NCBI RefSeq assembly: GCF_010747415.1
Contig: NZ_JAAGNZ010000001.1
Span: 2,356,001 to 2,420,000 of the forward strand
Reading direction: 5' to 3'
DNA length: 64,000 nucleotides
Source of the DNA: Spirosoma agri
GTDB lineage: Bacteria; Bacteroidota; Bacteroidia; Cytophagales; Spirosomataceae
In this document: positions 44,433 to 53,480 of the stretch, piece by piece
Layout: every line of letters begins with the position of its first letter
Numbering within the stretch: position 1 is the stretch's first letter
Position numbers and translations under genes: made by a program
The notes under the pieces: model-generated
The model's database searches: none
The model's input: the letters and a program-made list of their open reading frames with translations, nothing else
Told to the model about the DNA's origin: nothing

Positions 44433-46622
44433 ATGTCAAATTTTCGCTTTAAGGCCCTTGAGATTGCACAAAGCCGTCAGGCTTTGCTGGTAGCTGCACC
44501 TACCGAGCGCGTTGCCGATTTCTTCGGCAGCAACACGTTCAACAATGAGGTGATGCGAACGCTTCTTTCGCCGGAAGCTTATCTTAAGGTGACGGAGGCC
44601 ATCCAGACCAACGGGCAGATTGACCGGGCGATCGCCGATGAGGTAGCTGGAGCCATGAAGTCATGGGCAACCGCCAAAGGAGCAACCCACTATACCCACT
44701 GGTTTCAGCCGTTGACGGGTGAAACGGCGGAGAAACACGATGCGTTCTTCGATATTACGGTCGAGGGAAAAGCAATCGAAAAATTTAAAGGCGGAGCGCT
44801 GGTGCAGCAGGAACCCGATGCGTCGTCGTTTCCAAACGGAGGGTTGCGAAATACGTTCGAGGCACGGGGATACACCGGCTGGGACCCTTCGTCACCGGCT
44901 TTTCTGATGGACAACGGCGCTGGTGGCAAAACGCTCTGCATTCCGTCGGTCTTCATCGCCTACACCGGCGAAGCCCTTGATTATAAGACGCCACTGCTCA
45001 AAGCAATCAATGCCCTCGATAAAGCAGCCACGGCGGTTTGTCAGTACTTCGATCGGAACATTTCGAAGGTTACCCCAACGCTGGGACCGGAACAGGAATA
45101 CTTCGTGGTAGACCGCGCCCTGTTCTACGCCCGTCCCGATCTCGTGCTGGCTGGCCGGACCGTATTTGGTCACGCACCCGCTCGCGGACAGCAGTTGGAC
45201 GATCATTATTTCGGCTCGATTCCGCCACGGATTAACGCGTTCATGGTCGATTTTGAGTTCGAATCCATGAAGCTTGGTATGCCCGTCCGGACGAGACACA
45301 ACGAAGTGGCACCGGGCCAGTTCGAGGTTGCTCCGACGTTCGAAGAGGTGAACCTGGCCGTTGATCACAACGCGCTGCTGATGGACCTGATGGACAAAAT
45401 AGCGGAGAAACACAATCTGAAAGTGTTGTTCCACGAAAAACCATTTGCGGGTATCAACGGCAGCGGTAAGCACAACAACTGGTCGATGGGGACGAATACG
45501 GGCGTTAACCTGCTGGCTCCGAGTACAAAACCAAAAGAAAGCCTGCGATTTATCACCTTTCTGGTCAACGTTGTCAAAGCGGTTCACGACAACGCCGATA
45601 TGTTGCGGGCCAGTATCGCATCCGCCGGTAACGAGTATCGCCTTGGTGCCAATGAAGCTCCTCCGGCCATCGTTTCTGTGTTTCTGGGTGAGTCTTTGAC
45701 GCAGGCGCTCAACGATCTGGAGACTAAATCGGAGATCACGGTGAACAAGGGCGATAACGTTTATTACAAACTGGGTCTTAACCGAATTCCTAGCCTGATG
45801 CGCGACAATACCGACCGCAACCGAACCTCACCGTTTGCGTTTACGGGTAATAAGTTTGAATTCCGGGCGGTGGGTAGTTCGGCTAATTCGGCATCGACCA
45901 TGACGGTGCTGAACGCGATCGTTGCCGACCAGCTGAACAAATTCAAAACCGATGTCGATGACCGGCTGGCGAAAGGGGAGAAGAAAGAATTGGCCATCGT
46001 GGATATTCTGAAAGAGTATTATGCCAACAGCAAGCGCATTCTCTTCGAAGGAAACGGCTACTCCGACGAATGGGTCGAGGAAGCGGCTAGTCGTGGCCTG
46101 TCAAATATCAAATCATCACCGGAGGCACTCCGGGTCTATATGCAGCCCGAATCGCTGGCGCTCTTCGAACGAACGGGTGTCATGAACCACGCGGAAGTGG
46201 AATCGCGCTACGAAATTGAACTTGAGAAGTACATCAAGAACGTGCAGATCGAATCGCGGGTGATGGGGGATCTGGCCATGAACCACGTTGTGTCGACCGC
46301 GCTCAAGTATCAGAATAATCTGGCCGGAACAGCCCGAAACCTGGTTGAGCTGGGGATGACCGCCGAAGCGGAACCCGTAAAGGCTATTCTGCGGGAAATT
46401 TCGACCCGCGTGATGGTCATTAAAAAAGGCGTTGAAGCCATGATCGATTCACGCAAAAAAGCGAATAACGTCACCGACACCGCCGAACGGGCCAAACTAT
46501 ACGCCACGGAGGTTAAGGGTCACTTCGATGGCATTCGCTATGAAGTGGACAAGCTGGAGGAGATTGTCGATGATGAAGACTGGCCACTGGTGAAGTACCG
46601 CGAGCTGTTGTTCGTGAAGTAG
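44433..46622 (+). CDS. glnN: Type III glutamine synthetase
   Basis: 729 aa, the normal GSIII length. Same reaction as GSII, but a dodecamer of large subunits. Motifs: THYTHWFQPLTGETAEKHDAF, GPEQEYFVVD, RHNEVAPGQFEVAP, NGSGKHNNWSMGTN, and the C-terminal half typical of GSIII (DMLRASIASAGNEYRLGANEAPPAI). A cloverleaf-like repeat begins 3 bp after its stop. Confidence 0.96.
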   Translation: MSNFRFKALEIAQSRQALLVAAPTERVADFFGSNTFNNEVMRTLLSPEAYLKVTEAIQTNGQIDRAIADEVAGAMKSWATAKGATHYTHWFQPLTGETAEKHDAFFDITVEGKAIEKFKGGALVQQEPDASSFPNGGLRNTFEARGYTGWDPSSPAFLMDNGAGGKTLCIPSVFIAYTGEALDYKTPLLKAINALDKAATAVCQYFDRNISKVTPTLGPEQEYFVVDRALFYARPDLVLAGRTVFGHAPARGQQLDDHYFGSIPPRINAFMVDFEFESMKLGMPVRTRHNEVAPGQFEVAPTFEEVNLAVDHNALLMDLMDKIAEKHNLKVLFHEKPFAGINGSGKHNNWSMGTNTGVNLLAPSTKPKESLRFITFLVNVVKAVHDNADMLRASIASAGNEYRLGANEAPPAIVSVFLGESLTQALNDLETKSEITVNKGDNVYYKLGLNRIPSLMRDNTDRNRTSPFAFTGNKFEFRAVGSSANSASTMTVLNAIVADQLNKFKTDVDDRLAKGEKKELAIVDILKEYYANSKRILFEGNGYSDEWVEEAASRGLSNIKSSPEALRVYMQPESLALFERTGVMNHAEVESRYEIELEKYIKNVQIESRVMGDLAMNHVVSTALKYQNNLAGTARNLVELGMTAEAEPVKAILREISTRVMVIKKGVEAMIDSRKKANNVTDTAERAKLYATEVKGHFDGIRYEVDKLEEIVDDEDWPLVKYRELLFVK

Positions 46623-46625
46623 AAT

Positions 46626-46758
46626 CGCGTAGGCGGCTTTGCGGGATTTAGCTGATTTGATTGACTGACTATGGTTTTGCTTACTGCTTCTTTGAAGCAC
46701 TCTTTCCAACACAGCCACAGCCATATCAAATCAGCTAAATCCCGCAGGGCCGCTACGC
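46626..46758. repeat. Cloverleaf-like intergenic repeat, copy A
   Basis: Perfect 21-bp arms 46641-46661 (starting GCGGGATTTAGCTG) and 46725-46745. They are extended outward by CGCGTAGGCGGC / GCCGCTACGCG with one bulge. The interior has hairpin GCTTC-TTT-GAAGC. It fills the space between two converging genes, 3 bp from each stop codon. Shares interior motifs (GACTGAC, ATGGTTTT, GAAGC, CCAAC) with copy B at 54020-54131. Confidence 0.85.
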
Positions 46759-46761
46759 GGT

Positions 46762-47994
46762 TTATAAGGTAGCAAAAATGGCTTCCATCATGAACGCATG
46801 TGTGCCCAGCCATCGTGCGGTTCCGTTCAGCTGGGTTATCTCGATAGTCAGATCGTTCCGAAAGTCGCTCAGACAGTATTTACTGATAGACTGTTCAATA
46901 GTGTTCAGGATAAAAGCGGCTGCTTTCGTCAGCACGCCATCGACAATGATCATTTCGGGATTGAACAGACTAATGGCAATGGCTAATCCTTTGCCCAGCT
47001 GAAAACCCGTTTCATGCAGCACATCAATGGCGTATGAATCGCCCTGATTGGCCGCCTGGATCAATTCATCGATGTCGATCTGCTCGACGCGGTCCCGAAA
47101 AACGGCCAGTTTAGACACCTGACCGTTCCCGATGTCTCGCTGCACACGCCGTACGAGCGCCGATGCCGACGTAACTGTGTTCAGACAGCCTATTTTGCCG
47201 CAATAGCACAGTTCGCCATCCGGGTCAATCTGAATGTGTCCAAGCTCACCGGCAAAGCCGCTGGTACCCTGAAAAACTTCGCCGTTCACGATGATTCCCA
47301 GACCAACACCCCAGTCAATATTGATCGCCAGTACCTGCTTTTTGCCCTTCGCACCGCCAAATCGGCTTTCGCCAAGGACCGTAGCTTTGGTATCGTTTAT
47401 CAGGTACACGGGTACGTTGAGCTGGTCCGAAAACCACTGAGGAAGTGAAGCCGTCGACGGTCCCAGATTTTTGTAGGTCAGGTTTATTCCCCGCCGGGCA
47501 TCGACCAAACCGGGCATTGATATGCCAACCGCTGTAATGTCGGCAGTCTTAATGCCTGACTCGGCCAGCGTCGCTGTATAATGATGAACGAGTGTCGTCA
47601 GAAAGGTCGGGTTATCTTCCAGGCGGAGATCGTAATCGCGACGAAAGACGATCTCGCGCGACGTGTTCATGACCAATAACTTGGTGTCGTGCGTGCTGAC
47701 ATCCAGAACGACCACATACCGATGACTCGTGTCCAGACCGAATAACGTGGGCCGACGCCCGTTGTTACCCATCGCCATACCGATAGACGTTACCCACTGA
47801 TTATTAATCAAATCTTCGACCAGACTGGTCACGGAGGGTACGCTGCTGTGTACTAGTTTGGCTAGATTAGCCAGCGTGCAGGTTCCTTCGGCATAGAGGT
47901 GCGCCAGTATATCGCGCTGTTTTTGTTTTTTTTTGTAGTCCACAACGGACTGAGAAACGGTAGAATCTTCGTCAATAGAAATAGCTGGATACAT
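46762..47994 (-). CDS. ROK family transcriptional repressor
   Basis: About 410 aa from ATG 47994 (MYPAISIDEDSTVSQSVV). An N-terminal MarR-like winged helix (QRDILAHLYAEGTCTLANLAKLVHSSVPSVTSLVEDLI) precedes the ROK sugar-kinase-like domain. That domain has DVSTHDTKLLVMN, INIDWGVGLGIIVNG, and a zinc site in GELGHIQIDPDGELCYCGKIGC. Such NagC/XylR-type proteins repress sugar genes and sense a sugar or sugar phosphate. No sugar locus is adjacent, so its targets are unknown. Confidence 0.93.
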   Translation of the reverse strand: MYPAISIDEDSTVSQSVVDYKKKQKQRDILAHLYAEGTCTLANLAKLVHSSVPSVTSLVEDLINNQWVTSIGMAMGNNGRRPTLFGLDTSHRYVVVLDVSTHDTKLLVMNTSREIVFRRDYDLRLEDNPTFLTTLVHHYTATLAESGIKTADITAVGISMPGLVDARRGINLTYKNLGPSTASLPQWFSDQLNVPVYLINDTKATVLGESRFGGAKGKKQVLAINIDWGVGLGIIVNGEVFQGTSGFAGELGHIQIDPDGELCYCGKIGCLNTVTSASALVRRVQRDIGNGQVSKLAVFRDRVEQIDIDELIQAANQGDSYAIDVLHETGFQLGKGLAIAISLFNPEMIIVDGVLTKAAAFILNTIEQSISKYCLSDFRNDLTIEITQLNGTARWLGTHAFMMEAIFATL

Positions 47995-48253
47995 GGTGGT
48001 AATACGAGGAAAAAGCTGCTCGATTAAACAACCGGACAGATGGCTTAGCCTGACACGGAAAGCCAATGTCTTTGCCGAGCTACTTAAAAGTAGCTTGTAT
48101 TCACCGATAAATGGCCGAAGTTTTTAAAAAAATATATGAATTGAGCGAATTGTAGTAAAAAAATGAGGGTAATTAAGTCATCGGATCAGGTCGTGCTGTT
48201 CAGTCAGTTTGTCAGGAGCAGGCATCTTGACTGTTAACGTTTAGCCGGGTTGC

Positions 48254-49159
48254 TCACATCGCTTTTTTTACGTCGTACTGGCGCCCATACGTATAGCGTA
48301 ACGAGACGCCAACGCCCCAGCCAGATCCGTTTGCTACAATGGTAGCCTGCTGTTGCGAGCCACGATTGACGGTATAGTCCAGATTGGATTTGAGCGCATT
48401 GCCAAGCCCCCAGTATTTACGGACATAGAAGCCTAGTTCCAGCCAGGAAGACAGTCGGGTTGCGTAGTCAATACCTAATTCGGCAATGCCCGTAACGTCG
48501 TTCAAGACGGTAGTTGTATTATTAAGCCGTAGCGTATCTATTCGGTTCCGACCGCGCTGGCTATAGCCGATCAGCTTGAAGTTGCCTGTCTCGCCGGTGC
48601 CATTGGGAATCAGCCAGGCCCCGCCAGTAAGCCAGAAACCGGTGCCATTCATTGCCTGTTTGCCAGCGCCAATTCGTCGTTTTATTCGGAGTGGAATGCC
48701 GTAACCGCTGTTCCTGTACGTAAAAACAAGCGGATCACTCGAATTGGCGATCGTGATATTGAGGTGGATCGGGGCTCTGCTATAGCCGGTTTCAATCGTC
48801 CACGCGTTTCGGTAGGTGTAACCAAGCAATGCGCTCCAGCTAGCTTTCGTCAGGGTCGCGTTGCTAACCAGTCCATTAAGTGAATTACTCAGTACGCTGC
48901 CATCGCTGCGAAAACCGCTTTCAGCCCCCACATACCATGTTTGCACTTCGCTGAGTTGGCTCAGAAGCGCCTGCCGGCTGGTGGCTTTTCGGTCACGTTT
49001 CACTTGCCGGGGGCTGGGATTCATATCTGGGTCTTCCCGAATGACCCGTTCCCGCACGACAGGTGGAGGGGCGTAATAAGTTGTATCGATCACGACTTCC
49101 TGTGCCTGAGCCGATACCGTCAGGATAAGCAGAAGAAAAAGAAGCGACATGTGTTTCAT
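48254..49159 (-). CDS. Predicted outer-membrane beta-barrel protein
   Basis: 301 aa. Signal peptide (MKHMSLLFLLLILTVSAQAQ), then a proline/arginine-rich linker (YAPPPVVRERVIRED). Alternating strands follow (TWYVGAESGFRSDGS, WLELGFYVRKYWGLG, GWGVGVSLRYTYGRQY), consistent with a small barrel in the outer membrane. Not assigned to a named family. Monocistronic. Confidence 0.75.
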   Translation of the reverse strand: MKHMSLLFLLLILTVSAQAQEVVIDTTYYAPPPVVRERVIREDPDMNPSPRQVKRDRKATSRQALLSQLSEVQTWYVGAESGFRSDGSVLSNSLNGLVSNATLTKASWSALLGYTYRNAWTIETGYSRAPIHLNITIANSSDPLVFTYRNSGYGIPLRIKRRIGAGKQAMNGTGFWLTGGAWLIPNGTGETGNFKLIGYSQRGRNRIDTLRLNNTTTVLNDVTGIAELGIDYATRLSSWLELGFYVRKYWGLGNALKSNLDYTVNRGSQQQATIVANGSGWGVGVSLRYTYGRQYDVKKAM

Positions 49160-49235
49160 ACCAGAGCAGTTTAGCTCTATAGCAAATAGAGGTCTAGTGC
49201 CGTTACGCAGCGTTGACGAGCGATGTTGCGTTTAC

Positions 49236-49919
49236 CTACGATTGATTATACAATTTCAGTATCGGGTCATTGATTGTCCGGCCCGCATCAGACAGTAAAA
49301 AGGCAATTGTCTGGCTGATGGCCTCCGGCGTAATCCAGGTAGCCGGGTCAGCATCGGGCATGGCCTGTCGGTTGACGGGCGTGTCGATGGTACTGGGCAC
49401 AATGACACTGGCCGAAATGTGTTTACCTTTTCCCTGCGCATTGACCAGAGTAGCCAGTTCAAAAATCAGGGATTTGCTGATGGCGTAGGCGAACAGATCT
49501 TTACCCACATTGGGTTCGAGTGCCGGACGCGCCCCCACGAAAATAAATTGTCCTCGGCCCTTGGCCTCAAACGATGCCAATAGCGGTTTAACGATGGTGA
49601 ATGCGGTTAAAAAGTTGAGCCGATACATGTTGTCGAGCGTTTCTACGTCGGTTTCGTGAAGACTACCCGCCGTAAAGCCGCCAACCAGCAGAGCCGCAGC
49701 GTGAACGGACTTATTCGAAATCGTACTCATAAAATTGGCCACGTCGCCGGAATCCAGCAGATTGACAACGTAACTCTCCACATTGGGCAGATGATCGAAC
49801 ATGCCGAGGTTTTTGGCTGAACCCAGTACAGCTAGTACATGATAGCCATTGCTGTGTAATTCGTTTACGAGGCTGATTCCCAGATTGCCAGAGGCCCCTG
49901 TTACAAGTATGGATTTCAT
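49236..49919 (-). CDS. Short-chain dehydrogenase/reductase (NAD(P))
   Basis: 227 aa from ATG 49919 (MKSILVTGASGNLG); the frame extends to 50123 without family features. The nucleotide-binding TGASGNLGISL is at the N-terminus, HAAALLVGGF stands near the NNAG position, and the catalytic pair is in FAYAISKSL (YxxxK). The substrate is unknown. The C-terminal STIDTPVNRQAMPDADPATWITPEAI resembles SDRs that act on sugar or lipid intermediates. Monocistronic. Confidence 0.9.
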   Translation of the reverse strand: MKSILVTGASGNLGISLVNELHSNGYHVLAVLGSAKNLGMFDHLPNVESYVVNLLDSGDVANFMSTISNKSVHAAALLVGGFTAGSLHETDVETLDNMYRLNFLTAFTIVKPLLASFEAKGRGQFIFVGARPALEPNVGKDLFAYAISKSLIFELATLVNAQGKGKHISASVIVPSTIDTPVNRQAMPDADPATWITPEAISQTIAFLLSDAGRTINDPILKLYNQS

Positions 49920-50186
49920 CGGATTATGGTCGTAATGGAAAGGCTGAATGAGGTTGTTTTCGGACGGAGTAGAACGTGTGTTCTTGCATCGGCAAGCTAC
50001 GAGTTTTTGGCTAGTAAGCGGCTGTATAGTAGTCCGGCTGTTCGTATAAATTGAGCAAGAATGACCACGTAAGTGCCGTCGGATCAACGAGATGGTTCGA
50101 GTAAAACGTCCCGCCCAAAACAAGTACGGGGAGGGGGCGTTATGTCCTTAGATTGCAATAGTCGTTATACATTGTTCATTATCCAT

Positions 50187-50194
50187 TAGCTTTG
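50187..50194 (+). promoter_or_regulatory. TAnnTTTG box abutting start of acidic protein gene
   Basis: TAGCTTTG ends 4 nt before the ATG at 50199: possible leaderless transcript. Confidence 0.5.
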
Positions 50195-50198
50195 CTGC

Positions 50199-50759
50199 AT
50201 GGCAACATACAAGAATGAGGGATTCAATCCCGAGGAAATAAACGCGCTCAAAGAAGAGTGTCAGCAGGAAGGTAAATCATTTGTTTACGTTGAAGACGAC
50301 GATCTTGACGTACTGGAATCGGGCGAATGCGTCCATATTCAGTTTCCCGGCGAATACCAGGGGCAGGAAGTGATCTTCGATGCACTGGTCTACACACTGC
50401 GTCTGCATCATAGCAGTCTGGTCTATGAAATGGCGGTAGAACAGGTGCAGAAAACGTTCCCCGAGTATGTACCCCCCGAAGACCGGAAGCCAAATTACAA
50501 GATCACACCCGAACTGGAGGAAGAAGCGGAAACGGCCCTGACGGAAATCATCGACGAGATCGAAGAAACGGAGACCGTAAAGGTACAGGAGCACGTAGAA
50601 GTGGACAATGAATTCGATTACGGCATCAGTCTTGACATCTGTCTGAATGTAGAGGAAGTTACGGACGAAGTGATCGAAAACTTTATTCGAAATTTTAAAG
50701 CTAATTCCCTGAACTTAGATAATACTCTGTACTCGTTCACGAGCGACGAGGAAGCTTAA
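50199..50759 (+). CDS. Acidic hypothetical protein (186 aa)
   Basis: No signal peptide or transmembrane segment. Strongly acidic: DVLESGECVHIQFPGEYQGQEV is followed by a Glu-rich helix (ITPELEEEAETALTEIIDEIEETETV) and a C-terminal EVTDEVIENFIRNFKANSLNLD. I recognise no named domain. It lies 230 bp upstream of rsmE but has its own terminator, so it is a separate unit. The acidic composition suggests a binding partner or chaperone-like role (inference). Confidence 0.75.
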   Translation: MATYKNEGFNPEEINALKEECQQEGKSFVYVEDDDLDVLESGECVHIQFPGEYQGQEVIFDALVYTLRLHHSSLVYEMAVEQVQKTFPEYVPPEDRKPNYKITPELEEEAETALTEIIDEIEETETVKVQEHVEVDNEFDYGISLDICLNVEEVTDEVIENFIRNFKANSLNLDNTLYSFTSDEEA

Positions 50760-50862
50760 GAAAAGCGTCTGGTGCACGAGTTTTAGCATCAACAGGCTGA
50801 TCCGTAAACCAGAATGCATACCTGGAGATTGATGTTCTCCGGCATGAACATCGACTAAGTAA

Positions 50863-50911
50863 CCCGCGAGCTGAGTACCGCTATCAACACGGCTATTCAG
50901 CTCGCGGGGTT
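50863..50911 (+). terminator. Terminator after acidic protein gene
   Basis: 12-bp stem CCCGCGAGCTGA (50863-50874) / TCAGCTCGCGGG (50897-50908) with a 22-nt loop, 103 bp after the stop. Confidence 0.8.
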
Positions 50912-50976
50912 TATAAACCGCTGCTGATGAACAGCGTAGCAGCAACCCGCCAGCGAATCTGTCGTGTAGGGTCGCT

Positions 50977-50984
50977 TATTTTTG
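50977..50984 (+). promoter_or_regulatory. TAnnTTTG box abutting rsmE start
   Basis: TATTTTTG ends 6 nt before the ATG at 50991. The upstream TTG at 50982, which opens the frame, is part of this promoter box and cannot be the start if it is used. Confidence 0.55.
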
Positions 50985-50990
50985 CAGCCT

Positions 50991-51683
50991 ATGCATTTAT
51001 TCTATCAGGCCCAACCGGTCACCTACCTCACCGAAGACGATTCCCGTCATGCGATCAGAACACTACGGCTGGGCGTCGGTGATACCATTGCTGTAACGGA
51101 TGGGCACGGAAATCGACATTCAGCCGTTATCAGTCAGGTCGATAATCGACGGTGCTCGTTCCGAATTGTCGATACACAAATGACGGCTCCGCGCCCGTTC
51201 TCGATCCGGATTTGCGTGGCTCCCACAAAAAATATAGACCGGATTGAGTGGTTTGTTGAAAAAGCTGTCGAAATTGGTATTGAACGGATCAGTTTCTTTA
51301 TTGGCCAGCATTCTGAACGACGAATGTTGAAGTTGGAACGGTTAGAGAAAATTGCCGTTGCGGCCATGAAACAGTCGTTGCAGTCGTATCTGCCTCAACT
51401 GGATGAGATCGTTTCGTTTAGCGATCTCATAAAAGAAGGCATTGATGATCAGCGGTTTATTGCGCATCTGCCGGAACATGGACCAGTGCTGAACCTAGCT
51501 AAAGGGGCTTCACCGGGTGGTCGGTATATGGTTTTGATTGGGCCGGAAGGCGATTTTTCGGAGAAGGAAATTCAACAGGCTAACGATGCCGGTTTTCAGA
51601 TGGTGACGCTCGGGTCTAACCGGCTGCGTACCGAAACAGCCGCTCTGACAGCCTGTCAGTTATTAACGTTTATAAATACATGA
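50991..51683 (+). CDS. rsmE: 16S rRNA (uracil1498-N3)-methyltransferase
   Basis: 230 aa from ATG 50991 (MHLFYQAQPVTYL), the usual RsmE opening. Methylates U1498 of 16S rRNA. The SPOUT-fold core has KNIDRIEWFVEKAVEIGIERISFF, SERRMLKLERLEKIAVAAMKQS, VLIGPEGDFSEKEI (SAM-binding knot) and LGSNRLRTETAAL. It overlaps the next gene by 4 bp. Confidence 0.96.
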   Translation: MHLFYQAQPVTYLTEDDSRHAIRTLRLGVGDTIAVTDGHGNRHSAVISQVDNRRCSFRIVDTQMTAPRPFSIRICVAPTKNIDRIEWFVEKAVEIGIERISFFIGQHSERRMLKLERLEKIAVAAMKQSLQSYLPQLDEIVSFSDLIKEGIDDQRFIAHLPEHGPVLNLAKGASPGGRYMVLIGPEGDFSEKEIQQANDAGFQMVTLGSNRLRTETAALTACQLLTFINT

Positions 51684-52342
51684 AAAAGGGACTGTTGGCC
51701 TTCATTGTCATTTTTTGTTCATCGATTTTCGGTGCGCAAGCTCAGTATGGCTATAAAATTGCCAAGTTGAAGTACAACGGCGGGGGCGACTGGTACGCCA
51801 ACAAAACGTCGCTGCCCAACCTGATCAAGTTTGCCAATGCCAACCTGCGGATGAATATTTTTCCGGAAGAGGATATTGTTGAACCCGGCAGTCCGGACCT
51901 GTTTGGCTATCCGTTCGTTCACATGACAGGGCACGGCAACGTTACGTTCAGCGACGCTGATGTGCAAAACATACGGCGATACCTGATCTCTGGCGGTTTT
52001 CTGCACATTGATGACAACTATGGGCTGGACAAATTTATCCGGCGTGAGATGAAAAAGGTGTTTCCTGAACTCTCGTTTGTCGAGTTGCCATTCAATCACC
52101 CGGTTTACCAGCAGAAGTTCAAATTTGCCGGTGGGCTGCCCAAAGTACACGAGCATGACGGTAAAGCACCACAGGGTTTCGGCCTGATCTACCAGGGGCG
52201 TCTGATCTGTTTTTACAGTTATGAGTGCGACTTGGGTAATGGCTGGGAGGATCAGAGCGTTTACAACGATCCCGAACCCATGCGGCAACAGGCACTGCGG
52301 ATGGGCGCCAACCTGCTGCAATATGCCACCACAACGAATTAA
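51680..52342 (+). CDS. DUF4159 domain protein, exported
   Basis: 220 aa. A signal peptide (GLLAFIVIFCSSIFGAQAQ) is followed by the DUF4159 core: ADVQNIRRYLISGGFLHIDDNYGLDKFIRREM and VELPFNHPVYQQKF. The LHIDDNYG loop and the final catalytic-like acidic residues are typical. Function is unknown; related proteins fall in the glutamine-amidotransferase-like fold group. Overlaps rsmE by 4 bp. Confidence 0.92.
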   Translation: MKKGLLAFIVIFCSSIFGAQAQYGYKIAKLKYNGGGDWYANKTSLPNLIKFANANLRMNIFPEEDIVEPGSPDLFGYPFVHMTGHGNVTFSDADVQNIRRYLISGGFLHIDDNYGLDKFIRREMKKVFPELSFVELPFNHPVYQQKFKFAGGLPKVHEHDGKAPQGFGLIYQGRLICFYSYECDLGNGWEDQSVYNDPEPMRQQALRMGANLLQYATTTN

Positions 52343-52496
52343 CGGTTCGTACATGGGTAAATGAGGCAACGGGTTTGCTACTTAACCAAGCAACTGGACG
52401 CTGTATTGGCCTTGTTTAGTGCTTTAATAGCCCTGCGCTGGCAAATAAATTAAAGTATTATTTGGAGAAGGCAAGCCAAAACGGTTTAAATTTCGT

Positions 52497-52504
52497 TAGT
52501 TTTG
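52497..52504 (+). promoter_or_regulatory. Promoter box for desaturase
   Basis: TAGTTTTG, expected transcript start near 52510. The leader of about 45 nt holds AGGAG and a 9-codon frame. Confidence 0.5.
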
Positions 52505-52517
52505 TAGGAGTATTTTT

Positions 52518-52547
52518 ATGTTGCTCGGTTGTTCACCCTCTAATTAG
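52518..52547 (+). CDS. Possible 9-codon leader peptide
   Basis: ATG at 52518 (MLLGCSPSN, stop TAG ends 52547), preceded at 7 nt by AGGAG. It is in a different frame and ends 8 nt before the desaturase GTG start. It may couple translation to the desaturase. The alternative is that it is chance. Confidence 0.3.
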   Translation: MLLGCSPSN

Positions 52548-52555
52548 TTATCATT

Positions 52556-53371
52556 GTGATTGTACTGGCCGCATTCATCGGACATTGGTACCTGTCCTTG
52601 TTCTGCCAAACGTTCTTTCTGCACCGCTATTCAGCCCACAAGATGTTCTCGATGAGCAAATTCTGGGAGCGGTTTTTCTATGCTTTAACCTACGTATCAC
52701 AAGGCTCGTCGTACTTGAGCCCACGGGCTTACGCTGTATTGCACCGGATGCACCATGCGTTCAGCGACACGCCAAGAGATCCTCATTCTCCGCATCACAC
52801 CAAGAATATTTTTACGATGATGTGGAAGACGAAAGACATTTATAATGCCGTCTTGCATCGTAAGCAGGCCATTGAAAAACAATTTGATCGGAACTATCCT
52901 GAGTGGAGTTTTATCGAAAAAGTAGGTGACTCGTGGATATCACGGGCAGGTTGGGCCGTATTTTACAGCCTGTTCTACATATTCGCTTTCATTTATCTGG
53001 ATATGCACTGGGCGTTCTTCTTCCTGTTGCCTGTTCACTTCGTAATGGGACCCGTACACGGTGCGATCATCAACTGGAGCGGTCATAAGTACGGTTACTC
53101 GAACTTTGATAATCAGGATGAGTCGAAAAACTCATTGATCCTGGATGTGGTCATGATGGGCGAGCTGTTCCAGAACAACCACCACAAACGTCCGAACGCG
53201 GCCAACTTCGGTGCCAAATGGTTTGAGTTTGATCCAACGTATCCGGTAATTACCGTCCTGCATAAATTGCACATTGTTCGTTTAAGACCCTCTGCCGAAA
53301 GCAAGAAGGCGCAGCTTGAGGTTGGGCATGATCGCCGGGTTGAGGAAAAGAACGAGAAGGTCGAAGCCTAA
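52556..53371 (+). CDS. Acyl-CoA / fatty acid desaturase
   Basis: 271 aa with a GTG start at 52556; an in-frame stop at 52541-52543 prevents an earlier start except ATT or similar codons. Di-iron histidine boxes are HRYSAH, HRMHH and the C-terminal NNHHK. The hydrophobic transmembrane pairs are near residues 1-35 and 130-175. It places a double bond in membrane-bound fatty acyl chains. The genome-typical form is short, without a cytochrome b5 domain. A hairpin terminator follows. Confidence 0.92.
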   Translation: MIVLAAFIGHWYLSLFCQTFFLHRYSAHKMFSMSKFWERFFYALTYVSQGSSYLSPRAYAVLHRMHHAFSDTPRDPHSPHHTKNIFTMMWKTKDIYNAVLHRKQAIEKQFDRNYPEWSFIEKVGDSWISRAGWAVFYSLFYIFAFIYLDMHWAFFFLLPVHFVMGPVHGAIINWSGHKYGYSNFDNQDESKNSLILDVVMMGELFQNNHHKRPNAANFGAKWFEFDPTYPVITVLHKLHIVRLRPSAESKKAQLEVGHDRRVEEKNEKVEA

Positions 53372-53391
53372 ATAGAGAGTTTATCAAGATG

Positions 53392-53418
53392 AAAAAGCCC
53401 CGATGTCGGGGCTTTTTT
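53392..53418 (+). terminator. Bidirectional terminator
   Basis: AAAAAGCCCCG / CGGGGCTTTTTT stem with a 4-nt loop, 20 bp after the desaturase stop. The A-run also gives U on the reverse strand for the opposing nucleotidase gene. Confidence 0.9.
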
Positions 53419-53480
53419 CGTTTAGTAGCGCTGGTGGAAACCCGCATATCAATGAAACACGGGTTTCTGCCCGCGCTACA

